Assembly (NCBI RefSeq): GCF_000333895.2 | Contig: NZ_ANFM02000022.1 | Location: 62,001 to 126,000 of the forward strand | Direction of reading: 5' to 3' | DNA length: 64,000 nt | From: Grimontia indica | GTDB taxonomy: Bacteria; Pseudomonadota; Gammaproteobacteria; Enterobacterales; Vibrionaceae | Shown: piece after piece, positions 10,037-18,880 of the stretch | How positions within the stretch are numbered: position 1 is the first letter of the stretch | How the letters are laid out: the number at the start of each line of letters is the position of its first letter | Notes under the pieces: generated by a model | Told to the model about the DNA's origin: nothing | The model's input: the letters and a program-made list of their open reading frames with translations, nothing else | Database searches by the model: none | Made by a program: the position numbers and the translations under genes

Positions 10037-11293
10037 GTGGAACACAGCAAACTTCGAGTTGCAATGCTCAGCACTGGTGAGGAAGTGCTTCACGGAGACA
10101 TCACCGATACCAATGCAGCCTGGCTGTCGAGACGCTGCTTTGAAGAAGGGTTCGCCATGCACCGTCGTGTGACGGTGGGGGATGCTCTGGATGACATCGC
10201 CATCGAACTCGTTAGGTGCAGTCAGGTGTCAGATGTGGTGATCGTCAATGGTGGTCTTGGGCCAACCACGGATGATTTGACCACAGAAGCCATGGCAATG
10301 GCGATGGATGTCGATCTGGAACTTAACAGTCATTGGTTGTCGGAGCTTAAAAGCCGTTTTGAAAAGAACGGTAAGACGATGCCAAAAAGTAACATCAAAC
10401 AGGCGATGCTGCCGGAAGGCAGTGAACTGGTGGACAACCCGGTTGGCAGCGCTTGTGGCTTCGCCGCCAAACTCAATGACTGTTTGTTCTTCTTCACGCC
10501 AGGCGTGCCAAGTGAATTTAAGCAGATGTTTGACAATGAAATCCTGCCTAGGCTCCAAGAACGCTTTCCAAATACTTACCGCAGGGAAATTAACCGTTTC
10601 TACACGTTTGGATTTTCAGAATCTCTTCTGAATGACAAATTTGAGTCTTTAGCGTTGCCAGAAGGTTTCGAGCTGGGATACCGCTCCGCCTTGCCTTTTA
10701 TTGAGGTGAAAGTGTTCTCCCCTCGCCAGCATTCTGAAATCTCGCTGGTGGCGGACGGTATAAGGAACGTTCTTGGCGATTTAATGGTGGGGGATAACCT
10801 CCCCATGCTGGAATCTGTCGGCGTATTGCTTGAAGAGTCGGGCCTCAAGCTTGCGGTTGCCGAGAAGTTTTCCGGTGGTTATCTCACCAATTGGCTGAAC
10901 CAAGATGACGATACACGTCAGGCACTTGTCCAGTCTTGGGTGTTGAGTGAGTCTACACTGACTGCAGACGGGGATTACAATCCTCTGGCCGCTGTGCTCG
11001 CCATGGCAGCAGCTTCCCGCGAAAATGCAGGTGCCAATATTGGTCTTGCCTGCGGAAATCTCGAAGCGGGTAGAGTGGCGCTTGGTTTGTCGTCTCAGGA
11101 AGGTGATTGGGGAGTGATCGTGAAGCCGCGTCGCAACCAGACACCGGAGAACTTTCGGATTTACTGCAGCACCATGTTGCTCGACCTACTTAGACGTTAT
11201 CTAACCGGTCAAAACATGTTCCCGGAGATTGCCTCACTGGTGAAGTTGGAATCGCTTCATATTCCCGTTGAGGAAGTAGAAGACCCTGAGTAA
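10037..11293 (+). CDS. CinA-family protein (MoaB/MogA-like domain, NMN deamidase-related)
   Basis: The 418-residue protein begins with a MoCF/CinA domain: STGEEVLHGDITDTNAAWLS at residues 12-31, the glycine-rich VNGGLGPTTDDLTTEA near 75-90 and FFTPGVPSEF near 155. The C-terminal region lines up in position with the PncC-type amidohydrolase of CinA but its typical SCTGG-like catalytic stretch reads AEKFSGGYLTNWL, so deamidase activity is doubtful. E. coli YfaY has this same build and also lacks activity, as far as known. The GTG start is supported by AAGGAG 6 nt upstream. It is a lone gene closed by a terminator. Confidence 0.82.
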   Translation: MEHSKLRVAMLSTGEEVLHGDITDTNAAWLSRRCFEEGFAMHRRVTVGDALDDIAIELVRCSQVSDVVIVNGGLGPTTDDLTTEAMAMAMDVDLELNSHWLSELKSRFEKNGKTMPKSNIKQAMLPEGSELVDNPVGSACGFAAKLNDCLFFFTPGVPSEFKQMFDNEILPRLQERFPNTYRREINRFYTFGFSESLLNDKFESLALPEGFELGYRSALPFIEVKVFSPRQHSEISLVADGIRNVLGDLMVGDNLPMLESVGVLLEESGLKLAVAEKFSGGYLTNWLNQDDDTRQALVQSWVLSESTLTADGDYNPLAAVLAMAAASRENAGANIGLACGNLEAGRVALGLSSQEGDWGVIVKPRRNQTPENFRIYCSTMLLDLLRRYLTGQNMFPEIASLVKLESLHIPVEEVEDPE

Positions 11294-11295
11294 TG

Positions 11296-11325
11296 AAAAA
11301 ATGGCCTGATAATCAGGCCATTTTT
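11296..11325. terminator. Bidirectional terminator between cinA-like gene and glsA
   Basis: A 10-bp stem ATGGCCTGAT with ATCAGGCCAT, flanked by five A and five T, sits between two convergent stop codons. Confidence 0.9.
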
Positions 11326-11342
11326 CTGCTCACCTTTCGATG

Positions 11343-12281
11343 CTATCGGTAGATATTTAGATTGAGTGCTTTTGCCACTTCCGCAATCATCCTCTGCCCA
11401 CGCACACTGTTGCCGGATTCATCCAAGGGCGGAGAAAATGCCGCGATGCCACATTTCCCCGGCGCAACGGCAAGCAATCCGCCGCCCACGCCACTTTTGC
11501 CGGGAAGACCCACTTCAAACGCCCAGTCACCGGAGTAGTCATACAAACCTTCCATGGTCATCTCTGCGAGTAAAGGTGCCACATTGTCTCGAGACATGAC
11601 CTGCTCGCCAGACAAAGGATTGACGCCTTTGTTCGCAAATGTGGCGGCCAGCACAGCCAGATCTCTGCACGTCACGAGTGTGGAGCACTGTCTGGTGTAA
11701 ACCTCGCAAGCTTCCATCGGGTCACAGAAACAGTTCCCTGCGGCGTATAGCAGCCATGCAATGCCACGGTTGTGGAAGTTTGTTGTCTGTTCCGACTGGT
11801 TGATTTCCTCTGACAGTGTCACGTTTCCTGCGGTGATTCGACGTTGCATGTCCAGAATGCGTTGCCACCTTTGTTCTGGATTGTCTGCTTTCAGGAGGCT
11901 GACACTGGCCATTGCGCCCGCATTGACCAAAGGAGAGAGAGGCTTGTCTTGATGTTCACATAAAGCCAATACCGAATTGAATGGAAGGCCAGTAGGTTCC
12001 GCTCCAATCTTTTCACGAACCGTTTCGGACCCGACATCTTCCATCAGCAAAGCCAGTGTCACCACTTTGGATATGGACTCAATGGCAAAGCCAAAGTCAC
12101 TGTCGCCAGCTTGATAAACATCACCATCAGCCGTGACAACGACTAATGCTGCCAATTCTGAAGGAACTGAAGCGAGATAAGGAATGTAACTGGCATTCTC
12201 ACCACCGGGGAGATCGCGAAACTGATGGTAAGTATCGTTAACCAAAGCCTGAAGCTCGCTAGCGGAAGGGAGATGATTCAT
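11343..12281 (-). CDS. glsA: Glutaminase A
   Basis: The 312-residue serine-dependent beta-lactamase-like glutaminase converts glutamine to glutamate and ammonia. The catalytic S-x-x-K motif is seen in IESISKVVTLALL (about residues 68-80), followed by family landmarks EPTGLPFNS, PLVNAGA and LPGKSGVGGG. The start overlaps the gadC stop by 4 nt (ATGA), so it is the third gene of a gadB-gadC-glsA unit. Released ammonia takes up protons, and the glutamate feeds GadB, so the gene adds a glutamine arm to the glutamate-dependent acid response. E. coli YbaS plays that role with GadC. Confidence 0.94.
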   Translation of the reverse strand: MNHLPSASELQALVNDTYHQFRDLPGGENASYIPYLASVPSELAALVVVTADGDVYQAGDSDFGFAIESISKVVTLALLMEDVGSETVREKIGAEPTGLPFNSVLALCEHQDKPLSPLVNAGAMASVSLLKADNPEQRWQRILDMQRRITAGNVTLSEEINQSEQTTNFHNRGIAWLLYAAGNCFCDPMEACEVYTRQCSTLVTCRDLAVLAATFANKGVNPLSGEQVMSRDNVAPLLAEMTMEGLYDYSGDWAFEVGLPGKSGVGGGLLAVAPGKCGIAAFSPPLDESGNSVRGQRMIAEVAKALNLNIYR

Positions 12282-13837
12282 TGCGCCTCTCCTTTTCCTT
12301 CTCGGTGCATTTCGGTGACAGATTCCGTGTGACGGTCAGAGTGGTTCTCCACACCAGGGTGCACACCTTCTACCTGCCATGTAAATGGCGCAAAGTCAGA
12401 GTTCTCGCTCCGCCAGTGCGGCTTCCTCGAGGCATATATCAGAAAAGGAATAATGGCGAACACCAGACTGAGGCCAACAAGGATAGAAATAAAGGTTGTT
12501 GGGCTGCCTACGGCAATCTGACTGGGTGGGATAAAGCTAAAAGCAAAGGCAATCGCCGAGCTGGTAAAACCCACCCCGGCAAACACATACAAGCCTTTCT
12601 TTCCTCCCGGCACACGATATGGGCGTGGGCGATTAGGTTGACTAAAGCGCAGGTAAATCGCCGCCGAGAACATCAGCATATACAGAGTAAGGTAGATAAC
12701 CGCGGCTAGCTGACTCAGGATTTGGTAAGCGGCTTCTACCGACGGCAGAACCACGAAGGTAACGGCAAGGAAACTCACAATGATGCCTTGCACCAAGAGA
12801 ATATGAGTTGCCATGCCGTTCTTGTTGGTGTGTTGCCAGAATCTGGGCATATAGCCCGCTTTGGCGACTTCAAGCAAACCAGTGGATGGGCCTGCAACCC
12901 AGGTGACAATGCCAGCCAGCACGCCAATGGCGAGGCAAATCGCCATAATAGGACCGAGGAAACCCAGTCCCGCCCATTTGAACATATCGAAATAGGCCAC
13001 CAACAGACTTTGGGTCAGGTTGATGTCGGCACTTGGGATCACAAAGGCGATGGCGAGAGTGCCAAGCACAAAGATCACCACAGTACCTAATGCCGCCATA
13101 CCAATGGCAAGGGGATAAGAACGGGTAGGGTTATCCAGATCTTTAACGTGGATGGCGTTCATCTCCATCCCGGCATAAAAAAGGAAAATACTGGCAGCCA
13201 GCACCACATTGTTGAAGTTGGAAAGGTCAGGCACCAAGTCTTTCCATGCCAGCTCAATCTGGATTTTTTCTCCGCTGAACAGAAAGGCAAAGCCAAGCAG
13301 TATCAGGATAATGGCGGGAATAATGGTACCAATGATACCGCCCCACTTAGACAGTAAGGTAAAGGCTGCTACCCCGCGAAAAGCGACAAAGGTTGCGAAC
13401 CAGTAAATTGCGAGCACGATAGCCAGTACAAAGAATTTGTTTTCTGAAAGTGCAGCATCGAAGGTTTGGTCCGGGCCGATAAAGGCCAGCGAAACAGCAC
13501 CAAACGTCAATGCTGTGGGGAACCAAACGCATACCTGAACGAAAAGCAAGAACATCGCCATAAAGGCGAGCCTTGGCCCAAAGGCTTCACCAACCCAGCG
13601 GAATATGCCGCCTTTTTCTGGCCAGCCTGTGGCGAGTTCAGCCGCGACCAACGAGACAGGCACCAGAAAGAATGCCGCAGCGAAGACATAGAAGAACACT
13701 GAGCTCAATCCATACTCGGCTTCGGCAGGCAGCCCTCTGAGACTGACTACGGCCACAATATTCATGATCGCGAAGGTAACGACGCTGATTTTTCCTACTT
13801 CTTTTGCGCCAACTGAAGAATCTTTTTTGTTATTCAT
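12278..13837 (-). CDS. gadC: Glutamate/GABA antiporter GadC
   Basis: This 519-residue APC-superfamily transporter has twelve predicted membrane helices. The APC opening (SVVTFAIMNIVAVVSLRGLP) is GadC-like, and the long cytoplasmic tail from about residue 475 corresponds to the C-plug that closes E. coli GadC at neutral pH. The last 30 residues contain four histidines (GVHPGV, NHSDRH, EMHREG), fitting a pH-sensed plug. It exchanges external glutamate for internal GABA. Gene order gadB-gadC-glsA on one strand, with 72 nt between gadB and gadC and an ATGA overlap with glsA, indicates one operon. Confidence 0.93.
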   Translation of the reverse strand: MNNKKDSSVGAKEVGKISVVTFAIMNIVAVVSLRGLPAEAEYGLSSVFFYVFAAAFFLVPVSLVAAELATGWPEKGGIFRWVGEAFGPRLAFMAMFLLFVQVCVWFPTALTFGAVSLAFIGPDQTFDAALSENKFFVLAIVLAIYWFATFVAFRGVAAFTLLSKWGGIIGTIIPAIILILLGFAFLFSGEKIQIELAWKDLVPDLSNFNNVVLAASIFLFYAGMEMNAIHVKDLDNPTRSYPLAIGMAALGTVVIFVLGTLAIAFVIPSADINLTQSLLVAYFDMFKWAGLGFLGPIMAICLAIGVLAGIVTWVAGPSTGLLEVAKAGYMPRFWQHTNKNGMATHILLVQGIIVSFLAVTFVVLPSVEAAYQILSQLAAVIYLTLYMLMFSAAIYLRFSQPNRPRPYRVPGGKKGLYVFAGVGFTSSAIAFAFSFIPPSQIAVGSPTTFISILVGLSLVFAIIPFLIYASRKPHWRSENSDFAPFTWQVEGVHPGVENHSDRHTESVTEMHREGKGEAQ

Positions 13838-13909
13838 TTGGATAGTCCTTTACCTGTCAGGCTCGCTCTGGCCTGACAGTGGATGATGTAAAGAGCTGTA
13901 AGACAAAGA

Positions 13910-15289
13910 TCAGCCGTGGTGGAAAGTAGAAGTCGCACCAGAGTGGACTTGTGGGAATTGCTTGAAGTAGTCAACGCAGCGCTTCAGATCTTCCAGTAGC
14001 AAAGCAACCATGTCTTTGCTGACGCCATGTCGGATCATAATGCGTTGAATGACAGTGTCCTGACGATTGCCAGGAAGAGGATAAGAAGCAATTTGCCAGC
14101 CTCGCATTCGCATTCGGTCAGAGAGGTCATAGAGGGTAAATCCCCAGTCGCCTTCTTTTAGGCTGTAGCTTAGGGCTGGCAAACCTCCCCGTCCGTCGTA
14201 GAAAAGATCGAAGGGCCCAATCTTAGCGATTTCATCTGCGAGCCACTGCGCTGTTTGTAGGCACGAGGATTGGATGCCCTTGTAGCCATCAAAGCCAAGA
14301 CGAAGGAAGTTGTAGTATTGCGCGACAATTTGCCCTCCTGGCCGTGAGAAGTTCAGCGCAAACGTCGGCATGTTCCCACCGAGGTAATCCACGTTGAACA
14401 CCAAGTCTTCCGGTAAGTGCTCTTTATCACGCCATACTACCCAACCCACTCCAAGGGGTGCTAGGCCGTATTTGTGGCCAGAGCTGTTGATAGATACCAC
14501 GCGGGGCAACCTGAAATCCCATTTCAATTCAGGATTAACAAAAGGTGCAATAAATCCACCTGAAGCGCCGTCAACATGAATAGGAATGTCGAGACCGGTT
14601 TCCGCTTGGAGCTCATCCAGCTTTTTGGAAATGGTTTCTACCGGCTCGAATACACAGGTGTAGGTCACCCCAAGAGTCGGAACCACCCCGATGGTGTTTT
14701 CATCGACGTATTCCGAAAGCTTGTCTGGGTTCATGCAGACTTCGTCGCCATCAAGTGGAATTTCTCGCATTTCCACATCGAAGTATCGGGCGAATTTATG
14801 CCAACAAATTTGCACGGGTCCACAAACAATATTGGGTTTATCGGCGGGTTTTCCCTGTGCCTCGCGTTTCGCTCGCCAGTTCCATTTCATGGCTAGGCCG
14901 CCCAGCATGGCTGCTTCTGAAGAGCCAGTGGTTGAACAGCCTACCGTTGTGTCACTCTCCGGGCTATTCCAAAGCTTGGCGAGGATATGAACACAGCGGG
15001 CCTCGATTTCCGCGGTTTGGGGATATTCATCTTTATCGATCATGTTTTTGTCGATACAGACATCCATCAAATCGTGAACACTGGGCTCCATCCAGGTCGA
15101 GCAGAACGTCGCCAAATTCTGGCGCGCGTTGCCATCCATCAACAACTCATCTTTCAACAGTTGGGCAATCAGCTCCGGTGATTGGCTTTGTTGGGGAAGG
15201 GAATACTTGGGAAGCTGGGTTTGAGAGAGGGCCTCTTCGTAAATATCTTCTATTTCAGGGTCTTGTTTGTTGGTGAAGTGCAATCCCAT
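13910..15289 (-). CDS. gadB: Glutamate decarboxylase
   Basis: The 459-residue PLP enzyme converts glutamate and a proton to GABA and CO2. Visible landmarks are [20 protein letters not shown] (PLP phosphate region), [15 protein letters not shown] (Asp and Ala contacting PLP) and INSSGHKYG with the Schiff-base lysine. The C-terminus ends FHHG, so a histidine is penultimate as in E. coli GadB, where this residue blocks the active site at neutral pH. The start has AAGGAGC upstream. It is the first gene of the acid-resistance unit. The 226 nt upstream, up to the TRAP operon terminator, hold no gene. Confidence 0.95.
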   Translation of the reverse strand: MGLHFTNKQDPEIEDIYEEALSQTQLPKYSLPQQSQSPELIAQLLKDELLMDGNARQNLATFCSTWMEPSVHDLMDVCIDKNMIDKDEYPQTAEIEARCVHILAKLWNSPESDTTVGCSTTGSSEAAMLGGLAMKWNWRAKREAQGKPADKPNIVCGPVQICWHKFARYFDVEMREIPLDGDEVCMNPDKLSEYVDENTIGVVPTLGVTYTCVFEPVETISKKLDELQAETGLDIPIHVDGASGGFIAPFVNPELKWDFRLPRVVSINSSGHKYGLAPLGVGWVVWRDKEHLPEDLVFNVDYLGGNMPTFALNFSRPGGQIVAQYYNFLRLGFDGYKGIQSSCLQTAQWLADEIAKIGPFDLFYDGRGGLPALSYSLKEGDWGFTLYDLSDRMRMRGWQIASYPLPGNRQDTVIQRIMIRHGVSKDMVALLLEDLKRCVDYFKQFPQVHSGATSTFHHG

Positions 15290-15474
15290 TGTCTGCTCCT
15301 TATAAGGGTTTTTATTGCAGTCCTGATTGAGTTTTCAACGGTATGGAAAATCCTAGTTGCGCCTTACACGTTGAGACCTGTTTCAGTATTAGATTGCATA
15401 TTTCTATGAAGTGACTGAAATATGAGATAAGCCGGAGAGAAGTCCTGAATGTGATGTATTTGTGAGCAGAGAAT

Positions 15475-15502
15475 AAAGTGCGCCTACTAGAAAGCGCACT
15501 TT
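15475..15502 (-). terminator. Terminator of the TRAP operon
   Basis: On the minus strand AAAGTGCGC pairs with GCGCACTTT over a 10-nt loop and is followed by a short T-rich tract. It lies 14 nt past the stop of the TRAP large permease gene. Confidence 0.75.
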
Positions 15503-15515
15503 AAAGTGAGGAGAA

Positions 15516-16811
15516 TTAGTTAAACAAGTTCGGTAAGAACATGACTAGCCCTTCGGAGAAAGTCAGTAACATCAACACAGCGAACAATGCGCCCAGCAGA
15601 GGTGCTGCTTCACGCACAAAGTCGACCATTCTTACCCTGAGTATCGAGCAAACGGTAAACATCATGGAACCAAACGGCGGCGTGACACCACCAATCATAA
15701 TGTTCACGATAACCACGATACCGAAGTGTACAGGGTTGATGCCGAGGTTCAGCACAGCTGGTAGCAGCAGCGGCGTCAGAATGATCATCGCCGCACCGCC
15801 TTCAATGAACATACCGACAACGAGCAGAAGAACGTTGATGATCAGCAGTAGCGCATACTTGTTATCGGTAAGACCAATCAACATGGATGCAACGTTCTGG
15901 GGAATTTGTTCCAGAGTCATGTAGTAACCGAAGACCAATGCACCCACGATGATAAACATGACGCTGCTGGTGCCTTGAATGGTTTCCCGCAAGATCTGCA
16001 CAAAGTGCTGAGGTTTAAGCTCGCGATAGATCAGCAGGCCAATGATGGTACATAACAACACCGCAATCGCCCCGGCTTCTGTTGGCGTAAACAGGCCAAA
16101 GCGCATACCCAGAATGATACCGAATGGGATCAGCAGCGCAGGTATGGCTTTCCCGAAATAATGAAAGCGCTCTTTTGCTGAGGCAGGCTTTTCACGGGAA
16201 GGCTTGTAGTTACGCTTTTTGGCGATGAAAGCGATGGTGATCATCAGTGACGCTGCCATCAAGAATGCGGGCACATATCCGGCAATAAACATCGAATGCA
16301 CAGATACGTTCGCGAGCAGCGCGAAGATGATGAGGTTGATGCCTGGCGGGATCACTGGACTGATGCTGGATGAAGTAGCAGTGACAGCGGCAGTAAACGC
16401 CACGTCGTAGCCTCGTTTCGTCATCTCAGGAGCCAGTATCTTTGACTGCATGGCAGCGTCAGCATTTGCAGAGCCTGAAATGCCACCCATAAGGGTACTC
16501 AGCATGACGTTAACATGCGCTAAACCACCGGTTTTATGACCAATCAGAGAGTCAGCAAAGGCAAGCAAGTTCCGGCTTATTCCCGAATAGTTCATGATTG
16601 AACCGACCATAATGAAAAAGGGTATGGCCAAAAGGGGGAATGACGACACGCTGGAAATAAAACGCTGCATCACCAGGCTGACGGGCAAAGAGTCATTGAT
16701 AAACAGGAAGTACACCATTGCTGACGCTATTAAAGAGAACGCAATGGGGATGTTTAAAAGGAATAAAACAAAAAGAAGTATGATAGGTATATAGATATCC
16801 ACTGCATTCAC
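15516..16811 (-). CDS. TRAP transporter large permease (DctM type)
   Basis: The 431-residue protein has a dozen or more hydrophobic helices and the DctM-family landmarks: PIALLF-like N-terminal helices, GGISGSANADAAMQSKILAPEM near residues 95-115, SSISPVIPPGINLI near 150, and PVHFGIVVIVNIMIGGVTPPFG near 370. It forms the sodium-coupled channel of a tripartite ATP-independent periplasmic transporter with the small permease, whose stop immediately precedes this start (16812/16811). The substrate is set by the binding protein upstream in the operon. Confidence 0.93.
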   Translation of the reverse strand: MNAVDIYIPIILLFVLFLLNIPIAFSLIASAMVYFLFINDSLPVSLVMQRFISSVSSFPLLAIPFFIMVGSIMNYSGISRNLLAFADSLIGHKTGGLAHVNVMLSTLMGGISGSANADAAMQSKILAPEMTKRGYDVAFTAAVTATSSSISPVIPPGINLIIFALLANVSVHSMFIAGYVPAFLMAASLMITIAFIAKKRNYKPSREKPASAKERFHYFGKAIPALLIPFGIILGMRFGLFTPTEAGAIAVLLCTIIGLLIYRELKPQHFVQILRETIQGTSSVMFIIVGALVFGYYMTLEQIPQNVASMLIGLTDNKYALLLIINVLLLVVGMFIEGGAAMIILTPLLLPAVLNLGINPVHFGIVVIVNIMIGGVTPPFGSMMFTVCSILRVRMVDFVREAAPLLGALFAVLMLLTFSEGLVMFLPNLFN

Positions 16812-17282
16812 CTACTGCGCTTCGTTAGAAGGTTCAGATGGCTTGAGGTCGTCGAGGATGAACCGAACCGTATGAATCGCCATTAATGAAAAACACACAA
16901 CCAACACCCCGTTGATAGTGAAATATGACATGCCCATGACGGGGGTCACTTTCGTTGAGAGCATGGTGTAGTTGAAGCTCAGGTAAGCCATCAGAATGTT
17001 GAGCGCCAAGAGAAAGAAAGAGATCATCAGGCGAAAATATCGCTGCCCTGACGCAGGGATAAAACTCAGAATGACATCAACGCCCATGTGCAGCTTGTGC
17101 TTGTAGCAAGAGCTGATCCCAAAGTAGACCGCCCAGGTAAAGCAAATCACGGAAAGCTCTTCACTCCATGGCACGACGAAGCCGAGACCGTAGCGCAAGA
17201 AAACGTTGATGATGACTACCAGAACAGTGATAGAAATCGCTATAGAGGCAAGGATTTCCTCTAAGTTGTATATAAATCGCAT
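16812..17282 (-). CDS. TRAP transporter small permease (DctQ type)
   Basis: The 156-residue protein has four membrane helices, with the family-typical GFVVPWSEELSVICFTWAVYFG around residues 34-55 that contains the conserved W-x-EE. It pairs with the large permease directly downstream. It is separated from the binding-protein gene by 324 nt that are almost entirely filled by an inverted-repeat element, so it may be expressed at a lower level than the binding protein. Confidence 0.92.
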   Translation of the reverse strand: MRFIYNLEEILASIAISITVLVVIINVFLRYGLGFVVPWSEELSVICFTWAVYFGISSCYKHKLHMGVDVILSFIPASGQRYFRLMISFFLLALNILMAYLSFNYTMLSTKVTPVMGMSYFTINGVLVVCFSLMAIHTVRFILDDLKPSEPSNEAQ

Positions 17283-17313
17283 TACAACTCCAACACATAG
17301 AAAAACTCCCCAT

Positions 17314-17581
17314 TAGGGGCTGTTGACCTTTGGTGGTTAAGTTTTGTTCTCGCTATAAGCGTTTTAGGCGCGGCGAGGTGTGTGCCGCCTAGTCATTCTA
17401 AGCAAGTACACCTCAACAAAGCTTAAAACGCTTAGAGCAGAACCCTTCGGGCAGCGCTTGTGGGGAATTTCTGCTGCGTTATCAGCTTCTCATGTAGGCC
17501 AGCTACACATCGAAGCCTCCGCCTTGCATAAAATCCCCACAAACTGCTGCAAAAATCATCACCAAAGGTCAACAGCCCCTA
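17314..17581. mobile_element. 268-bp MITE-like element with perfect 22-bp terminal inverted repeats
   Basis: The left end (17314-17335) begins TAGGGGCTGTTGACC and the right end (17560-17581) is its exact reverse complement over 22 nt. Inside are two further fold-back units. GTTCT...TAAGCGTTTTAGGC near 17346 pairs with GCTTAAAACGCTTA near 17418. TTGTGGGGA near 17457 pairs with TCCCCACAA near 17533 and encloses a GCTTC/GAAGC and TGTAG/CTACA hairpin. No open reading frame of note is present. The ends include TA, so a TA target duplication is possible. It lies between the TRAP binding-protein and small-permease genes and would fold strongly in the operon mRNA. Confidence 0.85.
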
Positions 17582-17606
17582 GAGAAAGCGGGGCGCTAAA
17601 AGGTGT

Positions 17607-18605
17607 TTATTTTGATGCGCGGATTTTCTCCAGCTCCGCGTTAATGGTCGCGTGAACGCCTTCGCTCCAGGTAGGGAACTGGTTGTAAACTTCCGCGGTC
17701 AGCTTGTTGAACGCAGCCGTGTCAACATCGTTGAAAGTCACGCCTTGTTCTTTCAGCTTCTGAGTGTACTCTTCGTCAAGCTTAATCAGTTGCTCAGTGT
17801 TAGATTCCGCACCGGCAACGATCTCTTCCATCACGATGTTTTGCTGTTCTTCAGAAAGCTTATCCCAAACGCTTGGCGAGATATAAAGACCAACGGTGCC
17901 TAGGAAGTGGCCTGTCTTAGACATGTTTTTAGCAACTTCATAGATTTTTGTTGAGTACATGGTCAGGATTGAACCTTCCAAACCATCTACAACACCCTGC
18001 TGAACACCGGCATAAGTTTCTGGGAATGGGAGAGCTGCAGGTGCCGCACCCATTGATTGCAGTGTGCTGATAAACAGCTGGCTACCAGGAACACGGATAC
18101 GCATGCCTTTCATGTCTTCCGGCGTTTTGATCTCTTTATTGGTGATCATATGACGGAAGCCAAAGATGTAATCGGCATTCAGTACCTTGATACCTTTCTT
18201 CTCAACCTGTGCAGTCAGATCGGCTACGTAATCTGATTTCATCAGCGCGAGATATTCATCGTAATTGTTGTAAAGCATAGGGCCAGCCAGCGCTGCGAAA
18301 TCTGGCACATAGTCACCGAGGTAGCTCAGATCTTCTACCGCAATCCAGTTCGCGCCGTTTACTACCTGCTCAAGGTTGTCTTTGTAAACAGGAAGCTGAC
18401 CGCCAGGGAAGACTTTGATATTGACGCTGCCGTCTGTACGTTCACGAATCTTGTCCGCGACTTTAATCAATTCTTGTGTCAGCAGTTCATTTTGCTGAAA
18501 CACAAGGCTCATGTTGATGTTCACTTTATCTGCAGCTAGGGCATTCGAGGCCATGCCGAAGATCGCTGATAGGGAAAGTACAGTTCCAAGGAGTAATTTT
18601 TTCAT
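17607..18605 (-). CDS. TRAP transporter substrate-binding protein (DctP type)
   Basis: The 332-residue periplasmic protein has a signal peptide (MKKLLLGTVLSLSAIFG, cleaved after NALA). DctP landmarks include KVFPGGQLPVYKDNLEQV, KTPEDMKGMRIRVPGSQLF with the substrate-carboxylate arginine, and PFPETYAGVQQGVVDGLEG. I chose the ATG at 18605, which opens the signal peptide and has AAGG upstream, over one 16 codons earlier. It is first in a dctP-dctQ-dctM operon and divergent from a glycerophosphodiester phosphodiesterase gene. The ligand is unknown; context suggests a glycerophospho- compound or a breakdown product of one. Confidence 0.92.
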   Translation of the reverse strand: MKKLLLGTVLSLSAIFGMASNALAADKVNINMSLVFQQNELLTQELIKVADKIRERTDGSVNIKVFPGGQLPVYKDNLEQVVNGANWIAVEDLSYLGDYVPDFAALAGPMLYNNYDEYLALMKSDYVADLTAQVEKKGIKVLNADYIFGFRHMITNKEIKTPEDMKGMRIRVPGSQLFISTLQSMGAAPAALPFPETYAGVQQGVVDGLEGSILTMYSTKIYEVAKNMSKTGHFLGTVGLYISPSVWDKLSEEQQNIVMEEIVAGAESNTEQLIKLDEEYTQKLKEQGVTFNDVDTAAFNKLTAEVYNQFPTWSEGVHATINAELEKIRASK

Positions 18606-18726
18606 TCTGTTGCCTTTAGTTCTTAGTGAGGTCCATTTTTTTACCAAGTGCACTTTGGCTTTATGTAATAGCGTTTCTGTAATTATTGTGAGGTCGCTCG
18701 AATAACGATACGGTATTACGAGAATG

Positions 18727-18868
18727 TTTCAAATGAACATCTTTATGTTCGTTCGAATGTTGTGATCATGTTAACAGCTCGCTTTTTGTTAGCTTGAGTC
18801 TTCAGGTATACGCTGTGCATTCTTGGTTTTGTGGCGTGTGAGTACTAGTAATTTCAAATGAACATCTT
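18727..18868. promoter_or_regulatory. Candidate DeoR-family operators in the divergent TRAP/GDPD promoter region
   Basis: The 17-mer TTTCAAATGAACATCTT occurs exactly twice, at 18727-18743 and 18852-18868. The first copy runs into the palindrome GAACAT-CTTT-ATGTTC (18735-18750), followed by GTTCGAATGTT. ATGTTCG-like half-sites are typical of GlpR/DeoR-type repressors. The second copy abuts the phosphodiesterase start region. The spacing and exact repetition suggest a repressor or loop-forming operator pair, most likely for the DeoR protein encoded at 19624; the protein-site link is inference. Confidence 0.6.
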
Positions 18869-18880
18869 ATGGAAGGGAAA

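Noticed and set aside
10037-11293. Functional competence/NMN deamidase CinA
   Set aside because: The amidohydrolase catalytic stretch is altered, so only a CinA-like label is justified.
12281-12709. 142-codon plus-strand frame within gadC
   Set aside because: Antisense shadow of the GadC C-terminal half; product is highly charged without recognisable features.
14755-15276. 173-codon plus-strand frame within gadB
   Set aside because: Antisense to conserved GadB sequence, no ribosome site and low-complexity product.
17308-17319. CCCC-ATTA-GGGG hairpin as a terminator before dctQ
   Set aside because: No T tract in either direction; it arises where the element end meets the flank.
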